A stretch of DNA of 64,000 bases from Spectribacter hydrogenoxidans. Its GTDB lineage: Bacteria; Pseudomonadota; Gammaproteobacteria; Nevskiales; Salinisphaeraceae. The translations under genes and the position numbers were made by a program. Shown here piece by piece: positions 1 through 8,289 of the stretch. The notes under the pieces are model-generated. The model ran no database searches and had not been told where the DNA came from. It worked only from the letters and a program-made list of their open reading frames with translations. The first letter of the stretch is position 1; every line of letters begins with the position of its first letter. The stretch covers positions 124,001 to 188,000 of the forward strand of contig NZ_JAVRIB010000002.1 in NCBI RefSeq assembly GCF_031846275.1. Direction: 5' to 3'.

Positions 1-2138
1 ACACCGGCCCCTGCGGCCCCTGTTCCGAAATCTTCTACGACCACGGGGCGCACATTCCCGGCGGCCCGCCCGGCACGCCGGAAGAAGATGGCGACCGCTA
101 CGTGGAAATCTGGAACCTGGTTTTCATGCAGTACAACCGCCAGGCCGACGGCAGCATGGAAGATCTGCCCAAGCCCTCGGTGGATACCGGTATGGGCCTG
201 GAACGGATTGCCGCGGTTCTGCAGGGCACCCACGATAACTACGGCATCGACCTGTTCCGCACGCTGATGGCCGCCACCGCCGAGGCGGTGGGCTGCGATC
301 TGGACGATCCGGAGCGCCAGGCCTCGCTCAAGGTGGTGGCCGATCACATCCGGGCCACCGCATTCCTGATTGCCGACGGCGTGTTGCCCGCCAACGAGGG
401 CCGCGGCTACGTGCTGCGCCGGATCATGCGGCGGGCCATCCGGCACGGCCACAAGCTGGGGGCCACCGAGGCCTTCTTCCACAAGCTGGTGGCGCCGTTG
501 ACCGACGAGATGGGCGAGGCCTTCCCGGAACTGGCTGCGGCCAGGGCCCATGTCGAGAAGGTGGTGGCACAGGAGGAAAGCCGCTTCGCCGAGACCCTGG
601 CCCAGGGCATGACCATTCTGGATAACGCCATCGCCGATCTGTCCGGCAAGACGCTGGACGGCGAGACGGTGTTCAAGCTGTACGACACCTACGGCTTCCC
701 GGTCGATCTGACCGCCGACGTGGCCCGCGAACGGGGCCTGCGCGTCGATCAGGAAGGCTTCGATCGCGAAATGGCCGCGCAGCGGGAACGCGCGCGGGCA
801 GCCAGCCGTTTCAGCGTGGACTACACCCAGGCCGTGGACGTGGCCGGCACCACCCGGTTCACCGGCTACGGCGCGGTGGAGGACGCCGGTCAGGTGATCG
901 GCCTGCTGCGCGACGGCCAGCCGGTGGATCGCCTGGCCGAGGGCGAGGAAGGCGTGGTGATTCTCGACGTCACCCCGTTCTACGGCGAATCCGGCGGCCA
1001 GATCGGCGACGCCGGCCTGCTGGAATCGGCCGGGGCGCTGTTCGAGGTGGTCGACACCCAGAAGGCCGACGGCAAACACCTGCATGTCGGCCGGGTGAGC
1101 GGCGGGGAACTGGCCATGGGCGAGACCGTGCACGCACGTGTCGACGCCGAGCGCCGCGCCGCCATCGAGCTCAATCACACCAGCACCCACCTGGTGCACG
1201 CGGCCCTGCGCGAGATTCTGGGGACCCACGTCCGGCAGAAGGGGTCGCTGGTGGCGCCCGACCGTCTGCGTTTCGATTTCGCCCACTACGAGCCGGTCAC
1301 ACCCGACCTGCTGGCGGATATCGAATCCCGCGTGAATCAGCAGATACGCGCCGACATCGAGGGCGAGTTCTTCGAGACCACCTACGACGACGCCATCGCC
1401 CGCGGGGCGCTGGCCTTCTTCGGCGAGAAGTACGGCGACCGCGTGCGGGTGGTGCGCTTCAGCGACGACTCCATGGAGCTGTGCGGCGGCACCCACGTCA
1501 ACCGCAGCGGCGAGATCGGCCTGTTCCGCTTCAGCGAGGAACGCGGCGTGGCCGCCGGGGTCCGCCGCATCGAAGCCCAGACCGGTGGCAGCGCGATACA
1601 GCGTATCCGCGAGCAGGAGTCACGCCTGGAGCGCATCGCCGCGGCCCTCAAGACCCAGCCCGCCGAGGTCGAGGACCGCCTGGACAAGACGCTGGACCGA
1701 CTGGCGAAGCTGGAAAAACAGGTCGAACAGCTTGGAGCGCAGATGGCGTCCGCCAAGGGCGGTGATCTGGCCGGCAAGGCGGTGGATATCGACGGCGTAC
1801 AGGTGCTGGCCGAGCGGCTGGACGGCGCCGATCGCAAGACCCTGCGCGACACCCTGGATGCCCTCAAGAACAAGCTGGGCAGTGCGCTGATCGTGCTGGC
1901 GGCGGTCGAGGACGGCAAGGTCGCGCTGATTGCGGGCGCAAGCAAGGACCTGGCTGACCGGCTGCCGGCCGGCGAGCTGGTCAATTTCGTGGCCGAACAG
2001 GTCGGCGGCAAGGGCGGCGGTCGTGCCGACATGGCCCAGGCCGGCGGCAGCCAGCCCGACAATCTGGATGCGGCCCTGGCCAGCGTGGCGCCACACGCGC
2101 GCGAACGCCTGGCCGCCTCCACCGCGCCGGCGGACTGA
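1..2138 (+). CDS. alaS: Alanyl-tRNA synthetase, 5'-truncated by the window edge
   Basis: Cytoplasmic enzyme that charges tRNA-Ala with alanine and edits mischarged seryl/glycyl-tRNA. The reading frame is open from base 3 and begins with TGPCGPCSEIFYDHG, a typical AlaRS catalytic-domain segment, so the start codon lies upstream of the window. Further along are the two zinc-binding editing motifs, HTSTH (near base 1177) and CGGTH (near base 1482), then a coiled-coil stretch and the C-terminal DHHA1 glycine-rich motif GGKGGGRADMAQAGG (near base 2005). lysC follows 31 bases after the stop. The alaS-lysC-csrA order is standard in gammaproteobacteria. Identification is secure; only the N-terminus is missing. 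Confidence 0.98.
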   Translation, partial: TGPCGPCSEIFYDHGAHIPGGPPGTPEEDGDRYVEIWNLVFMQYNRQADGSMEDLPKPSVDTGMGLERIAAVLQGTHDNYGIDLFRTLMAATAEAVGCDLDDPERQASLKVVADHIRATAFLIADGVLPANEGRGYVLRRIMRRAIRHGHKLGATEAFFHKLVAPLTDEMGEAFPELAAARAHVEKVVAQEESRFAETLAQGMTILDNAIADLSGKTLDGETVFKLYDTYGFPVDLTADVARERGLRVDQEGFDREMAAQRERARAASRFSVDYTQAVDVAGTTRFTGYGAVEDAGQVIGLLRDGQPVDRLAEGEEGVVILDVTPFYGESGGQIGDAGLLESAGALFEVVDTQKADGKHLHVGRVSGGELAMGETVHARVDAERRAAIELNHTSTHLVHAALREILGTHVRQKGSLVAPDRLRFDFAHYEPVTPDLLADIESRVNQQIRADIEGEFFETTYDDAIARGALAFFGEKYGDRVRVVRFSDDSMELCGGTHVNRSGEIGLFRFSEERGVAAGVRRIEAQTGGSAIQRIREQESRLERIAAALKTQPAEVEDRLDKTLDRLAKLEKQVEQLGAQMASAKGGDLAGKAVDIDGVQVLAERLDGADRKTLRDTLDALKNKLGSALIVLAAVEDGKVALIAGASKDLADRLPAGELVNFVAEQVGGKGGGRADMAQAGGSQPDNLDAALASVAPHARERLAASTAPAD

Positions 2139-2169
2139 CCCGCCGCCACCATCCAACCACGGGGAACCC

Positions 2170-3441
2170 ATGGCCCTCATCGTTCAGAAGTACGGCGGCA
2201 GTTCCGTCGGCACCACGGAAAAGATTCGCGCCATCGCCAACAAGATCAAGGGCTATCGCGATCGCGGCGATGACGTTGTGGTGGTGGTGTCCGCCATGGG
2301 CGGTGAAACCGACCGGCTGCAGGGCCTGGCCGACGAGATCGGCTCGCCCCTGCCGCGGGAAATGGACATGCTGCTGTCTACCGGCGAGCAGGTGACGATC
2401 GCGCTGCTGACCATGGGCCTGTCCGCGGCCGGTGTCGATGCCTGTTCGTTCACCGGCTGGCAGGTGCCCATCCGCACCGACGACGCCCATGGCAAGGCCC
2501 GCATCGATTCCATCGACGCCGAGCATCTGAAGACCGAACTCGGCCGCGGCCGGGTGGTGGTGGTGGCCGGCTTCCAGGGCGTCAACGAGGCCAACGACAT
2601 CACCACGCTGGGCCGCGGTGGCTCCGACACCACGGCCGTGGCCCTGGCGGCATCGCTCAAGGCCGATGAATGCCAGATTTTCACCGACGTGGACGGTGTC
2701 TACACCACCGATCCCCGCGTCGTGCCGGGTGCCCGCCGGTTGGAAAAGATAACCTTCGAGGAAATGCTGGAAATGGCCAGCCTGGGTTCGAAGGTCCTGC
2801 AGATCCGCGCGGTGGAATTCGCGGGCAAGTACGGCGTGCCGCTGCGCGTGCTGTCCACCTTCGATGACGGCCCCGGCACCCTGATCAGCTTGGAGGAAGA
2901 CGTGGAAGAACCCATTATTTCCGGCATCGCCTTTACCAAGGACGAAGCCCAGCTCACCGTGCTCGGCGTGCCCGATCGCCCCGGCATTGCCTATTCGCTG
3001 CTGGGCCCGATCGGCGAGGCGAATATTGAGGTGGACATGATCCTGCAGAACGTGTCGGGAGACCCGTCCAGCGATTATTCCGCCACCGATTTCACCTTCA
3101 CCGTGCACCGGCGTGACTTCGACCGGGCCAAGGGGCTGCTGGAGCAGGCTGCCAGCGAACTCGGTGCCCGCGAGGTGGCCGGCAACACCAGCATCGCCAA
3201 GGTGTCGCTGGTGGGCGTGGGCATGCGTTCGCACGCCAACGTGGCGGCGCGCATGTTCAAGACGCTGTCCGAGGAAAACATCAACATCCGCATGATCTCG
3301 ACCACCGAGATCAAGATTTCCATCGTGATCGAGGCCAAGTACCTCGAACTGGCGGTACGCGCGCTGCACGAGACCTTCGATCTGGACGCCGAACCTGAAA
3401 AAGTGGACAGTGAGCTCACCCCGCTCAGCGAACAGGACTGA
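2170..3441 (+). CDS. lysC: Aspartate kinase
   Basis: Phosphorylates aspartate, the first step to lysine, threonine, methionine and diaminopimelate. The protein is 423 residues. It begins MALIVQKYGGSSVG, with the KYGGSS nucleotide/substrate motif right at the N-terminus, followed by an amino acid kinase domain (about 1-250) and two C-terminal ACT domains (about 265-420) that normally mediate feedback inhibition. The open frame extends 80 codons upstream into alaS, but the ATG at 2170 is chosen because KYGGSS must lie at the N-terminus and because GGGGAA precedes it. Length and layout match the monofunctional, lysine/threonine-sensitive class. Confidence 0.97.
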   Translation: MALIVQKYGGSSVGTTEKIRAIANKIKGYRDRGDDVVVVVSAMGGETDRLQGLADEIGSPLPREMDMLLSTGEQVTIALLTMGLSAAGVDACSFTGWQVPIRTDDAHGKARIDSIDAEHLKTELGRGRVVVVAGFQGVNEANDITTLGRGGSDTTAVALAASLKADECQIFTDVDGVYTTDPRVVPGARRLEKITFEEMLEMASLGSKVLQIRAVEFAGKYGVPLRVLSTFDDGPGTLISLEEDVEEPIISGIAFTKDEAQLTVLGVPDRPGIAYSLLGPIGEANIEVDMILQNVSGDPSSDYSATDFTFTVHRRDFDRAKGLLEQAASELGAREVAGNTSIAKVSLVGVGMRSHANVAARMFKTLSEENINIRMISTTEIKISIVIEAKYLELAVRALHETFDLDAEPEKVDSELTPLSEQD

Positions 3442-3516
3442 TCGGGCGACAACGACAAAAGACCTGGCGGCAAGCCGGGCAGGCCGTGCGACATTCAAGC
3501 GGGGGAGGACCCGGAC

Positions 3517-3717
3517 ATGCTGATCCTGACACGCCGAGTGGGGGAGGCCGTGGTTATCGGCGACGACATCTCAGTCACCATCCTGGGCGTGAAGGGCAAC
3601 CAGGTTCGGCTGGGCGTGGAGGCACCCAAGGATGTTTCGGTGCACCGCGAGGAAGTGCGCCAGCGACTGGGCAAGCAGGCGGCAGACGAGGATGCGTCAG
3701 CCGAAGGCAGCGACTGA
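3517..3717 (+). CDS. csrA: Carbon storage regulator CsrA
   Basis: Small dimeric RNA-binding protein that represses or stabilises mRNAs by binding GGA motifs. The 66-residue product starts MLILTRRVGEAVVIGDD and has the conserved VSVHREE segment carrying the RNA-binding arginine. The Shine-Dalgarno GGGGGAGG (3500-3507) ends 9 bases before the ATG, and a second GGA lies at 3512-3514 immediately before the start. That arrangement would fit CsrA autoregulation, which is inferred. The acidic C-terminal tail (ADEDASAEGSD) is typical of gammaproteobacterial CsrA. It lies between lysC and a tRNA-Ser gene, as in relatives. Confidence 0.97.
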   Translation: MLILTRRVGEAVVIGDDISVTILGVKGNQVRLGVEAPKDVSVHREEVRQRLGKQAADEDASAEGSD

Positions 3718-3725
3718 CCACAGCC

Positions 3726-3754
3726 TTTACCTGACTGGCCAGCATCGCTATCCT
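3726..3754 (+). promoter_or_regulatory. Candidate sigma-70 promoter upstream of the tRNA-Ser/tRNA-Arg genes
   Basis: TTTACC (3726-3731) and TATCCT (3749-3754) are separated by exactly 17 bases and followed by a GC-rich discriminator, which is common for stable RNA promoters. It sits just after csrA and upstream of the duplicated leader of tRNA-Ser. It may be the original tRNA promoter. Motif-based only. Confidence 0.4.
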
Positions 3755-3796
3755 ACGCGGCCTTTCGGGCAGGGCCCGAGGGATCGGCTCTTTACA

Positions 3797-3875
3797 AGCC
3801 GAGCAAGGCGCTCCGGCTGGCAGTGATACGCTGGCAGGCGCTGGATAGAATTAGGAGAGGTGGCCGAGTGGCTGA
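3797..3875 (+). repeat. Partial duplicate of the tRNA-Ser leader and 5' end
   Basis: These 79 bases match 3940-4018 with only two differences (period 143 bases). The copy carries the leader and the first 22 bases of tRNA-Ser (GGAGAGGTGGCCGAGTGGCTGA, split here as 3854-3863 and 3864-3875), then diverges at the D-arm. It therefore cannot make a functional tRNA. It is preceded by a decayed version of the hairpin repeat (about 3771-3803) and followed by a well-preserved one. The simplest reading is a tandem duplication of repeat plus leader plus tRNA 5' end. Confidence 0.85.
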
Positions 3876-3946
3876 TCGATTTGCCCGGAGCAAATCGAGA
3901 CCGCCGCAGGCGGGCCCCGAAGGGGCGAGGCTCAGGACGAGCCGAG
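3873..3946 (+). repeat. Four-hairpin repeat element, copy A
   Basis: It starts with TGATCGAT and holds four consecutive hairpins: GATTTG/CAAATC, CCGCC-GCA-GGCGG, GCCCC-GAA-GGGGC and GGCTC-AGGAC-GAGCC, ending in GAGC. Copy B at 4284-4367 has the same order, the same GAA and AGGAC loops and the same TGATC left edge, but different stem sequences. Conserved loops with compensating stems point to structure-level conservation. It separates the two tRNA-Ser 5' copies. Confidence 0.7.
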
Positions 3947-3996
3947 CAAGGCGCTCCGGCTGGCAGCGATACGCCGGCAGGCGCTGGATAGAATTA

Positions 3997-4091
<95 letters not shown>

Positions 4092-4116
4092 ACATTGCAG
4101 TACAATACGGAATCAC

Positions 4117-4193
4117 GCGCCCGTAGCTCAGTTGGATAGAGCGTGCGGCTACGAACCGCAAGGTCGGGAGTTCGAATCTTCCCGGGCGCGCCA
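4117..4193 (+). tRNA. tRNA-Arg (anticodon ACG)
   Basis: The acceptor GCGCCCG (4117-4123) pairs with CGGGCGC (4183-4189), followed by G and an encoded CCA. The anticodon stem TGCGG/CCGCA encloses CTACGAA, giving anticodon ACG (read as ICG after A-to-I editing by TadA). The T arm is GTCGGGAGTTCGAATCTTCCC-like. The length is 77 bases. It lies 27 bases after tRNA-Ser and is probably co-transcribed with it. Confidence 0.97.
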
Positions 4194-4204
4194 TATTTTG
4201 AACG

Positions 4205-4232
4205 AAGGCTCACCACACGGTGGGCCTTTTTT
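4205..4232 (+). terminator. Rho-independent terminator after tRNA-Arg
   Basis: AAGGCTCACC and GGTGGGCCTT form a hairpin around a four-base ACAC loop, followed by a run of T residues (4226-4232). It lies 11 bases after the tRNA CCA end. A second, weaker copy of the same hairpin occurs at about 4399-4424 as part of the 3' duplication. Confidence 0.85.
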
Positions 4233-4247
4233 CGTTGGCGACGACAC

Positions 4248-4263
4248 ATTCGAACTCCCGACC
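4248..4263 (-). repeat. Inverted 16-base copy of the tRNA-Arg T arm
   Basis: ATTCGAACTCCCGACC is the exact reverse complement of 4162-4177 in tRNA-Arg (variable loop edge plus 5' half of the T arm). It sits between the terminator and hairpin repeat copy B. A 16-base perfect inverted match this close is unlikely by chance and looks like a rearrangement scar. Confidence 0.7.
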
Positions 4264-4283
4264 CAATAAGCAATCCGGGAGTT

Positions 4284-4367
4284 TGATCAATCCGGCCAGG
4301 GACGGCCGGATTAACCGCACGCCGAGAGGCGTGCGGGCCCGAAGGGCAAGGGGCAGGACGCCCCGAG
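4284..4367 (+). repeat. Four-hairpin repeat element, copy B
   Basis: It begins TGATCAAT and contains the hairpins AATCCGGCC/GGCCGGATT, CCGCACGCC-GAGA-GGCGTGCGG, GCCC-GAA-GGGC and GGGGC-AGGAC-GCCCC, ending in GAG. It is the counterpart of copy A at 3873-3946. Immediately after its end comes a second copy of the 3' end of tRNA-Arg. Confidence 0.7.
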
Positions 4368-4368
4368 T

Positions 4369-4427
4369 AATCTTCCCGGGCGCGTCATAGTCGGAACGAA
4401 GGCTCACACGCCGGTGGGCCTTCTTCG
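4369..4427 (+). repeat. Duplicate of the tRNA-Arg 3' end plus terminator
   Basis: AATCTTCCCGGGCGCG (4369-4384) repeats the last bases of tRNA-Arg (4175-4190). It is followed by a diverged copy of the downstream sequence including the AAGGCTCAC/GGTGGGCCTT terminator hairpin. The offset is 194 bases. The rest of 4194-4523 contains only the features listed here and no credible gene. Confidence 0.8.
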
Positions 4428-4523
4428 CGCGAATCGGCGAAGTCCGGTTCCGAATGGCCGTATCCGGTCTACGCCGGCTCCTGCATCGGCCGATACTGAT
4501 CGGGATACGCCCATGAGGTTGCC

Positions 4524-7500
4524 GTGCCCCATAACAATGCATTTTCCGTGCTCGAGTCCGCCGCGCGCGTGGGGACCTGGGCATTGGCGTATGAATCGAG
4601 GACGCTGACCTGGTCGCCCGGAATCTTCCGAATCCTCGGGCTCGATCCGAACAGCCCGGTGCCGGACCTGGGTACCGCGATCGGCTTTTTCAGCGCCGAT
4701 TCCCGGGGATTGCTGCGGCAGACACTCGCCAAGTGCGAGGCCGATGGCAGCGGCTTCAATCTGGAACTGGAACTCGTGCATCGAGATGGCTCCTTGCGCC
4801 ACGTCCAGAGTGTTGCCGAGCCGTCCCGCCGCCGGGGCCGGGTTGTCGGGCTGGTCGGCGCATTCATCGATGTCGAGGACCAGTACCAGGCGCGTCGTGA
4901 GCAGGCGTTACTGAACCAGGCCATCGTCGACACCGAGGCGCGCTGGCAGTTCGCCATCGACGGCTCGGGGCTCGGCCTCTGGGACTGGGATGCGACCCGG
5001 GATCGGGTCTATTTCTCGGATCAGTGGAAGGCGATGCTGGGCTTCGCGCCGGATGAGGTCGGCGACAGCCTCGATGAGTGGTCGAGTCGGGTCCACCCCG
5101 AGGACCTGCCTGCTTGTCTGGCAGACCTGGAAGCGCACTTTGCCGGGCGGTCTCCGACGTACGACAACCAGCATCGTATGCGTTGCAAGGATGGTGGCTA
5201 CAAGTGGATACACGATCGCGGTCGCGTCGTCGCCTGGCGCGAGCAGGGCAAGCCGGCGCGAGTAATCGGCACCCATGCCGATATCGATGCCCGAATGCAG
5301 GCGGAGGCCCGGTTGGCCGAGAGTGAGCACCGCTTCCGCGGCCTGTTCGAGAATCTCTACCAGTTCACCGGATTGCTGGCACCCGATGGCACGCTCCTGG
5401 AGGCCAATACCCGCGCGCTGGATTTTGCCGGGATCGGGCGCGGGGCGGTGATTGGTCAGAAACTCTGGGATTGTCCCTGGTTCGCCCACAGCGACACCGT
5501 GCGCCAGGCCATGCAGGACGCCGTGGCAAGGGGCGCGCAGGGTGAGTTCGTGCGCTTCAATGTCGAGATCAGTGGTGCTGAAGGACGGACCACCATCGAC
5601 TTTTCGCTCACGCCCTATCGGAATGCCCGTGGCGAGATCGAGCTCCTGGTACCCGAGGGCCGCGACATAAGCGAGATGCTGAATGCGCAGTCCGCGCTAC
5701 AGGAAAGCGAACGGCGTTTTCATCAGTCGTTCGACTATGCGCCGATCGGCAAGGCGCTAGTGTCGCCGGACGGTCGTTTCCTGGCGGTCAACACCAGCAT
5801 TTGCCGAATGCTCGGGTATCGTCGGGAGGAATTGCTGCGCAGCGACTTCCAGGCGCTGACGCACCCCGATGACCTGGACAAGGATCTGGCGCAGGTCCAG
5901 GCGCTGCTGGACGGTACCAAGAACGCCTACCGCATTGAAAAGCGATATCGCCACAAGGATGGCCATGTGGTGTATGCGCAACTGGATGTGTCGCTGTTGC
6001 GCGATGATCGGGGCGAGCCGATCCATTTCATCTCGCAGATTCAGGACATCACGCAGCGAAAGCATGACGAGGATGCGCTTTTCGAAGCCAACGAACTTGC
6101 GGAGGTCACCCTGGCCGCCATCGGTGAAGGCATGCTCCGCTGTAATGCGGATGCGGTGATCACCTTCTGCAATCCGGCTGCTGCCGCGCTCCTGGGGGTT
6201 GAACCCAGGGCGGTCGAGGGAAAGGCCTTTGGCGACGTTGTGCAACTGTTTCATCCCAGCGAGGCTCGTCGGGTCGAGGATCCGATTGCCCGGGTGCTTG
6301 CCGATGGCCGTCCCATGCGGGTGCCGGTATTCACGCGGCTGCGGCGGTCGGACGGCCGGATGATTCCGGTCGCGGATTCGGTATCGCCCATGCGCGATCG
6401 CGCGGGTCGGGTGATCGGGGCTGTTTTCGTGTTCCAGGACATGAGCGAAACCCAGCGGATCACTGCCCAGTTGACGCATCAGGTGGATCACGACGCGTTG
6501 ACCGGGCTACCCAACCGACGGCGTTTCGGCAGCCTGATGGGTGATGCCTGGCGACGAGCCCGGCGGGGGCGATGGGCCGGTTTCGTGATGTATCTGGACC
6601 TGGATCACTTCAAGGCAGTCAACGATACCGGCGGCCATGCCGTCGGCGATCGTGTCCTGCGCGAAATCGCCGAGGTCATGGCGGGTTCGCTGCGCGGCGA
6701 CGACATACTGGCGCGATTGGGCGGAGACGAGTTCGCGGCCATCGTCGAATCGGCAACGCCGGAAGAAGCCGAGGTGCTTGCGGATCGCATGATCAAGGCA
6801 GTCGAGAGTTATGGACTCGTCGCCGACGGCAGGCGGTTTACCGTCGGCTTGAGCATCGGGCTTGCCTCGATCGATATCACTGTGGGCGATCCTGCCGAAA
6901 TCCTTGCCCGGGCGGATCAGGCGCTCTACGTGGCCAAGGAAGCCGGGCGGCATCGCTGGCACCGCTTTGCGCCCGGTGACGCCGACATCGGGCGCAATAC
7001 GTCGACGCTGGACATGGCCCAGCGCCTCCGGCGGGTACTGGACAGTGGAAATCTTGCACTGCACTTGCAGGCCATCGTCAATGGTGAAGGCGAGGTTGCC
7101 GGGTATGAGGCACTGGTGCGGCTGCGCGATGAACAGGGACGGCTGCATGCACCGGCCACCTTTCTTCCGGCCGCGAAACGACTTGGCCTGCTCGCACGGG
7201 TCGATGAATCCGTTGCCGCCGGCGCCGTCAGGCTGATCCGCGAGGGCGTTGAATCCGGCACCTGGATTGCCGGGCGCTATATCTCGGTGAATGTGAGCGC
7301 GACAAGCCTTGGCGATCCGGGGTTTGCGAAACGGCTCGGCCGGATGCTGGCCGATGCCCGTCTGCCGGTTGGCTCCCTGCGCTTCGAGGTTACCGAGATC
7401 GATCGGATCGACGGCGATGCGGCACTTGATCTGATTCGGACGTTGCGTCGCTCCGGGCACGAAGTCTGGCTTGACGATTTCGGCACCGGATACAACTCGT

Positions 7501-7781
7501 TCGACCTGCTCAAGTCCCTGCGCGTCGACGGGGTCAAGATCGACCGCGATTTTTCCTGTGATATCGACAACGATCCCGTCGGACATAGCCTGATCCGTGC
7601 CGTCATGGAGGTCGCCGGGGCAATGAAGCTCGGGGTGGTGGCCGAGGGTGTGGAGGACGAAGGCGCCCTGGATCGCCTGCGGGACCTGGGGGTCGAGTAT
7701 TTCCAGGGCCATCACTTCCAGCAGGCTGGTGATGCATCGACGGTCCTGGCTCGTAGCGCCGGCCCTTCCGCCCCGCCCTGA
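4524..7781 (+). CDS. Multi-PAS diguanylate cyclase/phosphodiesterase (GGDEF-EAL)
   Basis: A 1085-residue c-di-GMP signalling protein starting at GTG. No membrane segment is visible. About five PAS/PAC units occupy residues 1-640 (repeat boundaries around 140, 270, 395 and 520), each ending in a typical PAC stretch such as HFISQIQDITQRK. A GGDEF domain follows, with an intact GGDEF at 733-737 and an RxxD inhibitory site (RGDD) five residues before it. The EAL domain has EALVR (from 862), DDFGTGYNS (about 984), KIDRDF and EGVED. Both catalytic signatures look intact, so the protein could make or degrade c-di-GMP; which activity dominates cannot be read from sequence. It stands alone next to the rearranged tRNA-Arg end. 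Confidence 0.93.
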   Translation: MPHNNAFSVLESAARVGTWALAYESRTLTWSPGIFRILGLDPNSPVPDLGTAIGFFSADSRGLLRQTLAKCEADGSGFNLELELVHRDGSLRHVQSVAEPSRRRGRVVGLVGAFIDVEDQYQARREQALLNQAIVDTEARWQFAIDGSGLGLWDWDATRDRVYFSDQWKAMLGFAPDEVGDSLDEWSSRVHPEDLPACLADLEAHFAGRSPTYDNQHRMRCKDGGYKWIHDRGRVVAWREQGKPARVIGTHADIDARMQAEARLAESEHRFRGLFENLYQFTGLLAPDGTLLEANTRALDFAGIGRGAVIGQKLWDCPWFAHSDTVRQAMQDAVARGAQGEFVRFNVEISGAEGRTTIDFSLTPYRNARGEIELLVPEGRDISEMLNAQSALQESERRFHQSFDYAPIGKALVSPDGRFLAVNTSICRMLGYRREELLRSDFQALTHPDDLDKDLAQVQALLDGTKNAYRIEKRYRHKDGHVVYAQLDVSLLRDDRGEPIHFISQIQDITQRKHDEDALFEANELAEVTLAAIGEGMLRCNADAVITFCNPAAAALLGVEPRAVEGKAFGDVVQLFHPSEARRVEDPIARVLADGRPMRVPVFTRLRRSDGRMIPVADSVSPMRDRAGRVIGAVFVFQDMSETQRITAQLTHQVDHDALTGLPNRRRFGSLMGDAWRRARRGRWAGFVMYLDLDHFKAVNDTGGHAVGDRVLREIAEVMAGSLRGDDILARLGGDEFAAIVESATPEEAEVLADRMIKAVESYGLVADGRRFTVGLSIGLASIDITVGDPAEILARADQALYVAKEAGRHRWHRFAPGDADIGRNTSTLDMAQRLRRVLDSGNLALHLQAIVNGEGEVAGYEALVRLRDEQGRLHAPATFLPAAKRLGLLARVDESVAAGAVRLIREGVESGTWIAGRYISVNVSATSLGDPGFAKRLGRMLADARLPVGSLRFEVTEIDRIDGDAALDLIRTLRRSGHEVWLDDFGTGYNSFDLLKSLRVDGVKIDRDFSCDIDNDPVGHSLIRAVMEVAGAMKLGVVAEGVEDEGALDRLRDLGVEYFQGHHFQQAGDASTVLARSAGPSAPP

Positions 7782-7932
7782 GGACGTCGCAGCCGTGGTG
7801 TGACGCGGTTACACCGCACGACGCGGCGCCGCTCCCGGCTCAGGCTTTCCGGTAGCTCGCTCGCCGCCGGCGTTGCTGGCAAACTGTTTGCAAGGCCAGT
7901 CGCCGACGTCCCGAGAACTGCCGGAGCCACCC

Positions 7933-8276
7933 GTGAAGCATGGCGTGTTCGAATCCTGGTCGTGCAGGATCATCCTGATGTCGTTGTTGCCGGCTATGCC
8001 GCCGGCACGGCCCTGGCAGCGCCCAAGCCCCCGGTCTCCTGGGAAAAGGGCTGGTGGGGGCGCATCGACCTCGACACGGTCTGCACCAACTACCAGCGTG
8101 GCACGGATATTTATCGTGCTTGTCGCGAGCACGCGGTGGAGGTGTTCAGGGATCGCTGCGAGCATTACACCGAGAAGGTGGATACGGGCGCGGTGGGTGG
8201 CTCGCAGTACAACGAGAATCGGCGGTCGCTTTACTGCCGCGCGATGCGCGACTACGAGCCGTTCCCGGACGAATAG
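7933..8276 (+). CDS. Hypothetical exported protein, probably frameshifted
   Basis: Unrecognised small protein. The credible C-terminal part (about 8000-8276) reads WEKGWWGRIDLDTVCTNYQ and onward, with three cysteines and charged helices. It is preceded in the same frame by GTALAAPKPP, which looks like a signal-peptidase site. However, that frame has no convincing start or hydrophobic core upstream. A GTG at 7933 with GGAG six bases before it opens a different frame reading VKHGVFESWSCRIILMSLLP, a plausible signal-peptide start. Joining the two needs a one-base shift near 7995-8005. The alternative is a GTG at 7800 in the C-terminal frame (158 residues), whose N-terminus is arginine-rich and not gene-like. 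Function unknown. Confidence 0.5.
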
Positions 8277-8289
8277 CCGGCCGCTGCGG

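Noticed and set aside
1981..3498. A 505-codon minus-strand frame opposite lysC
   Set aside because: It is an antisense shadow of lysC; the lysC reading frame has all expected motifs.
4175..4384. The repeated tRNA-Arg 3' end as attL/attR of an integrated element
   Set aside because: The interval is under 200 bases with no integrase, and the duplication runs on through the terminator, unlike an att core limited to the tRNA end.
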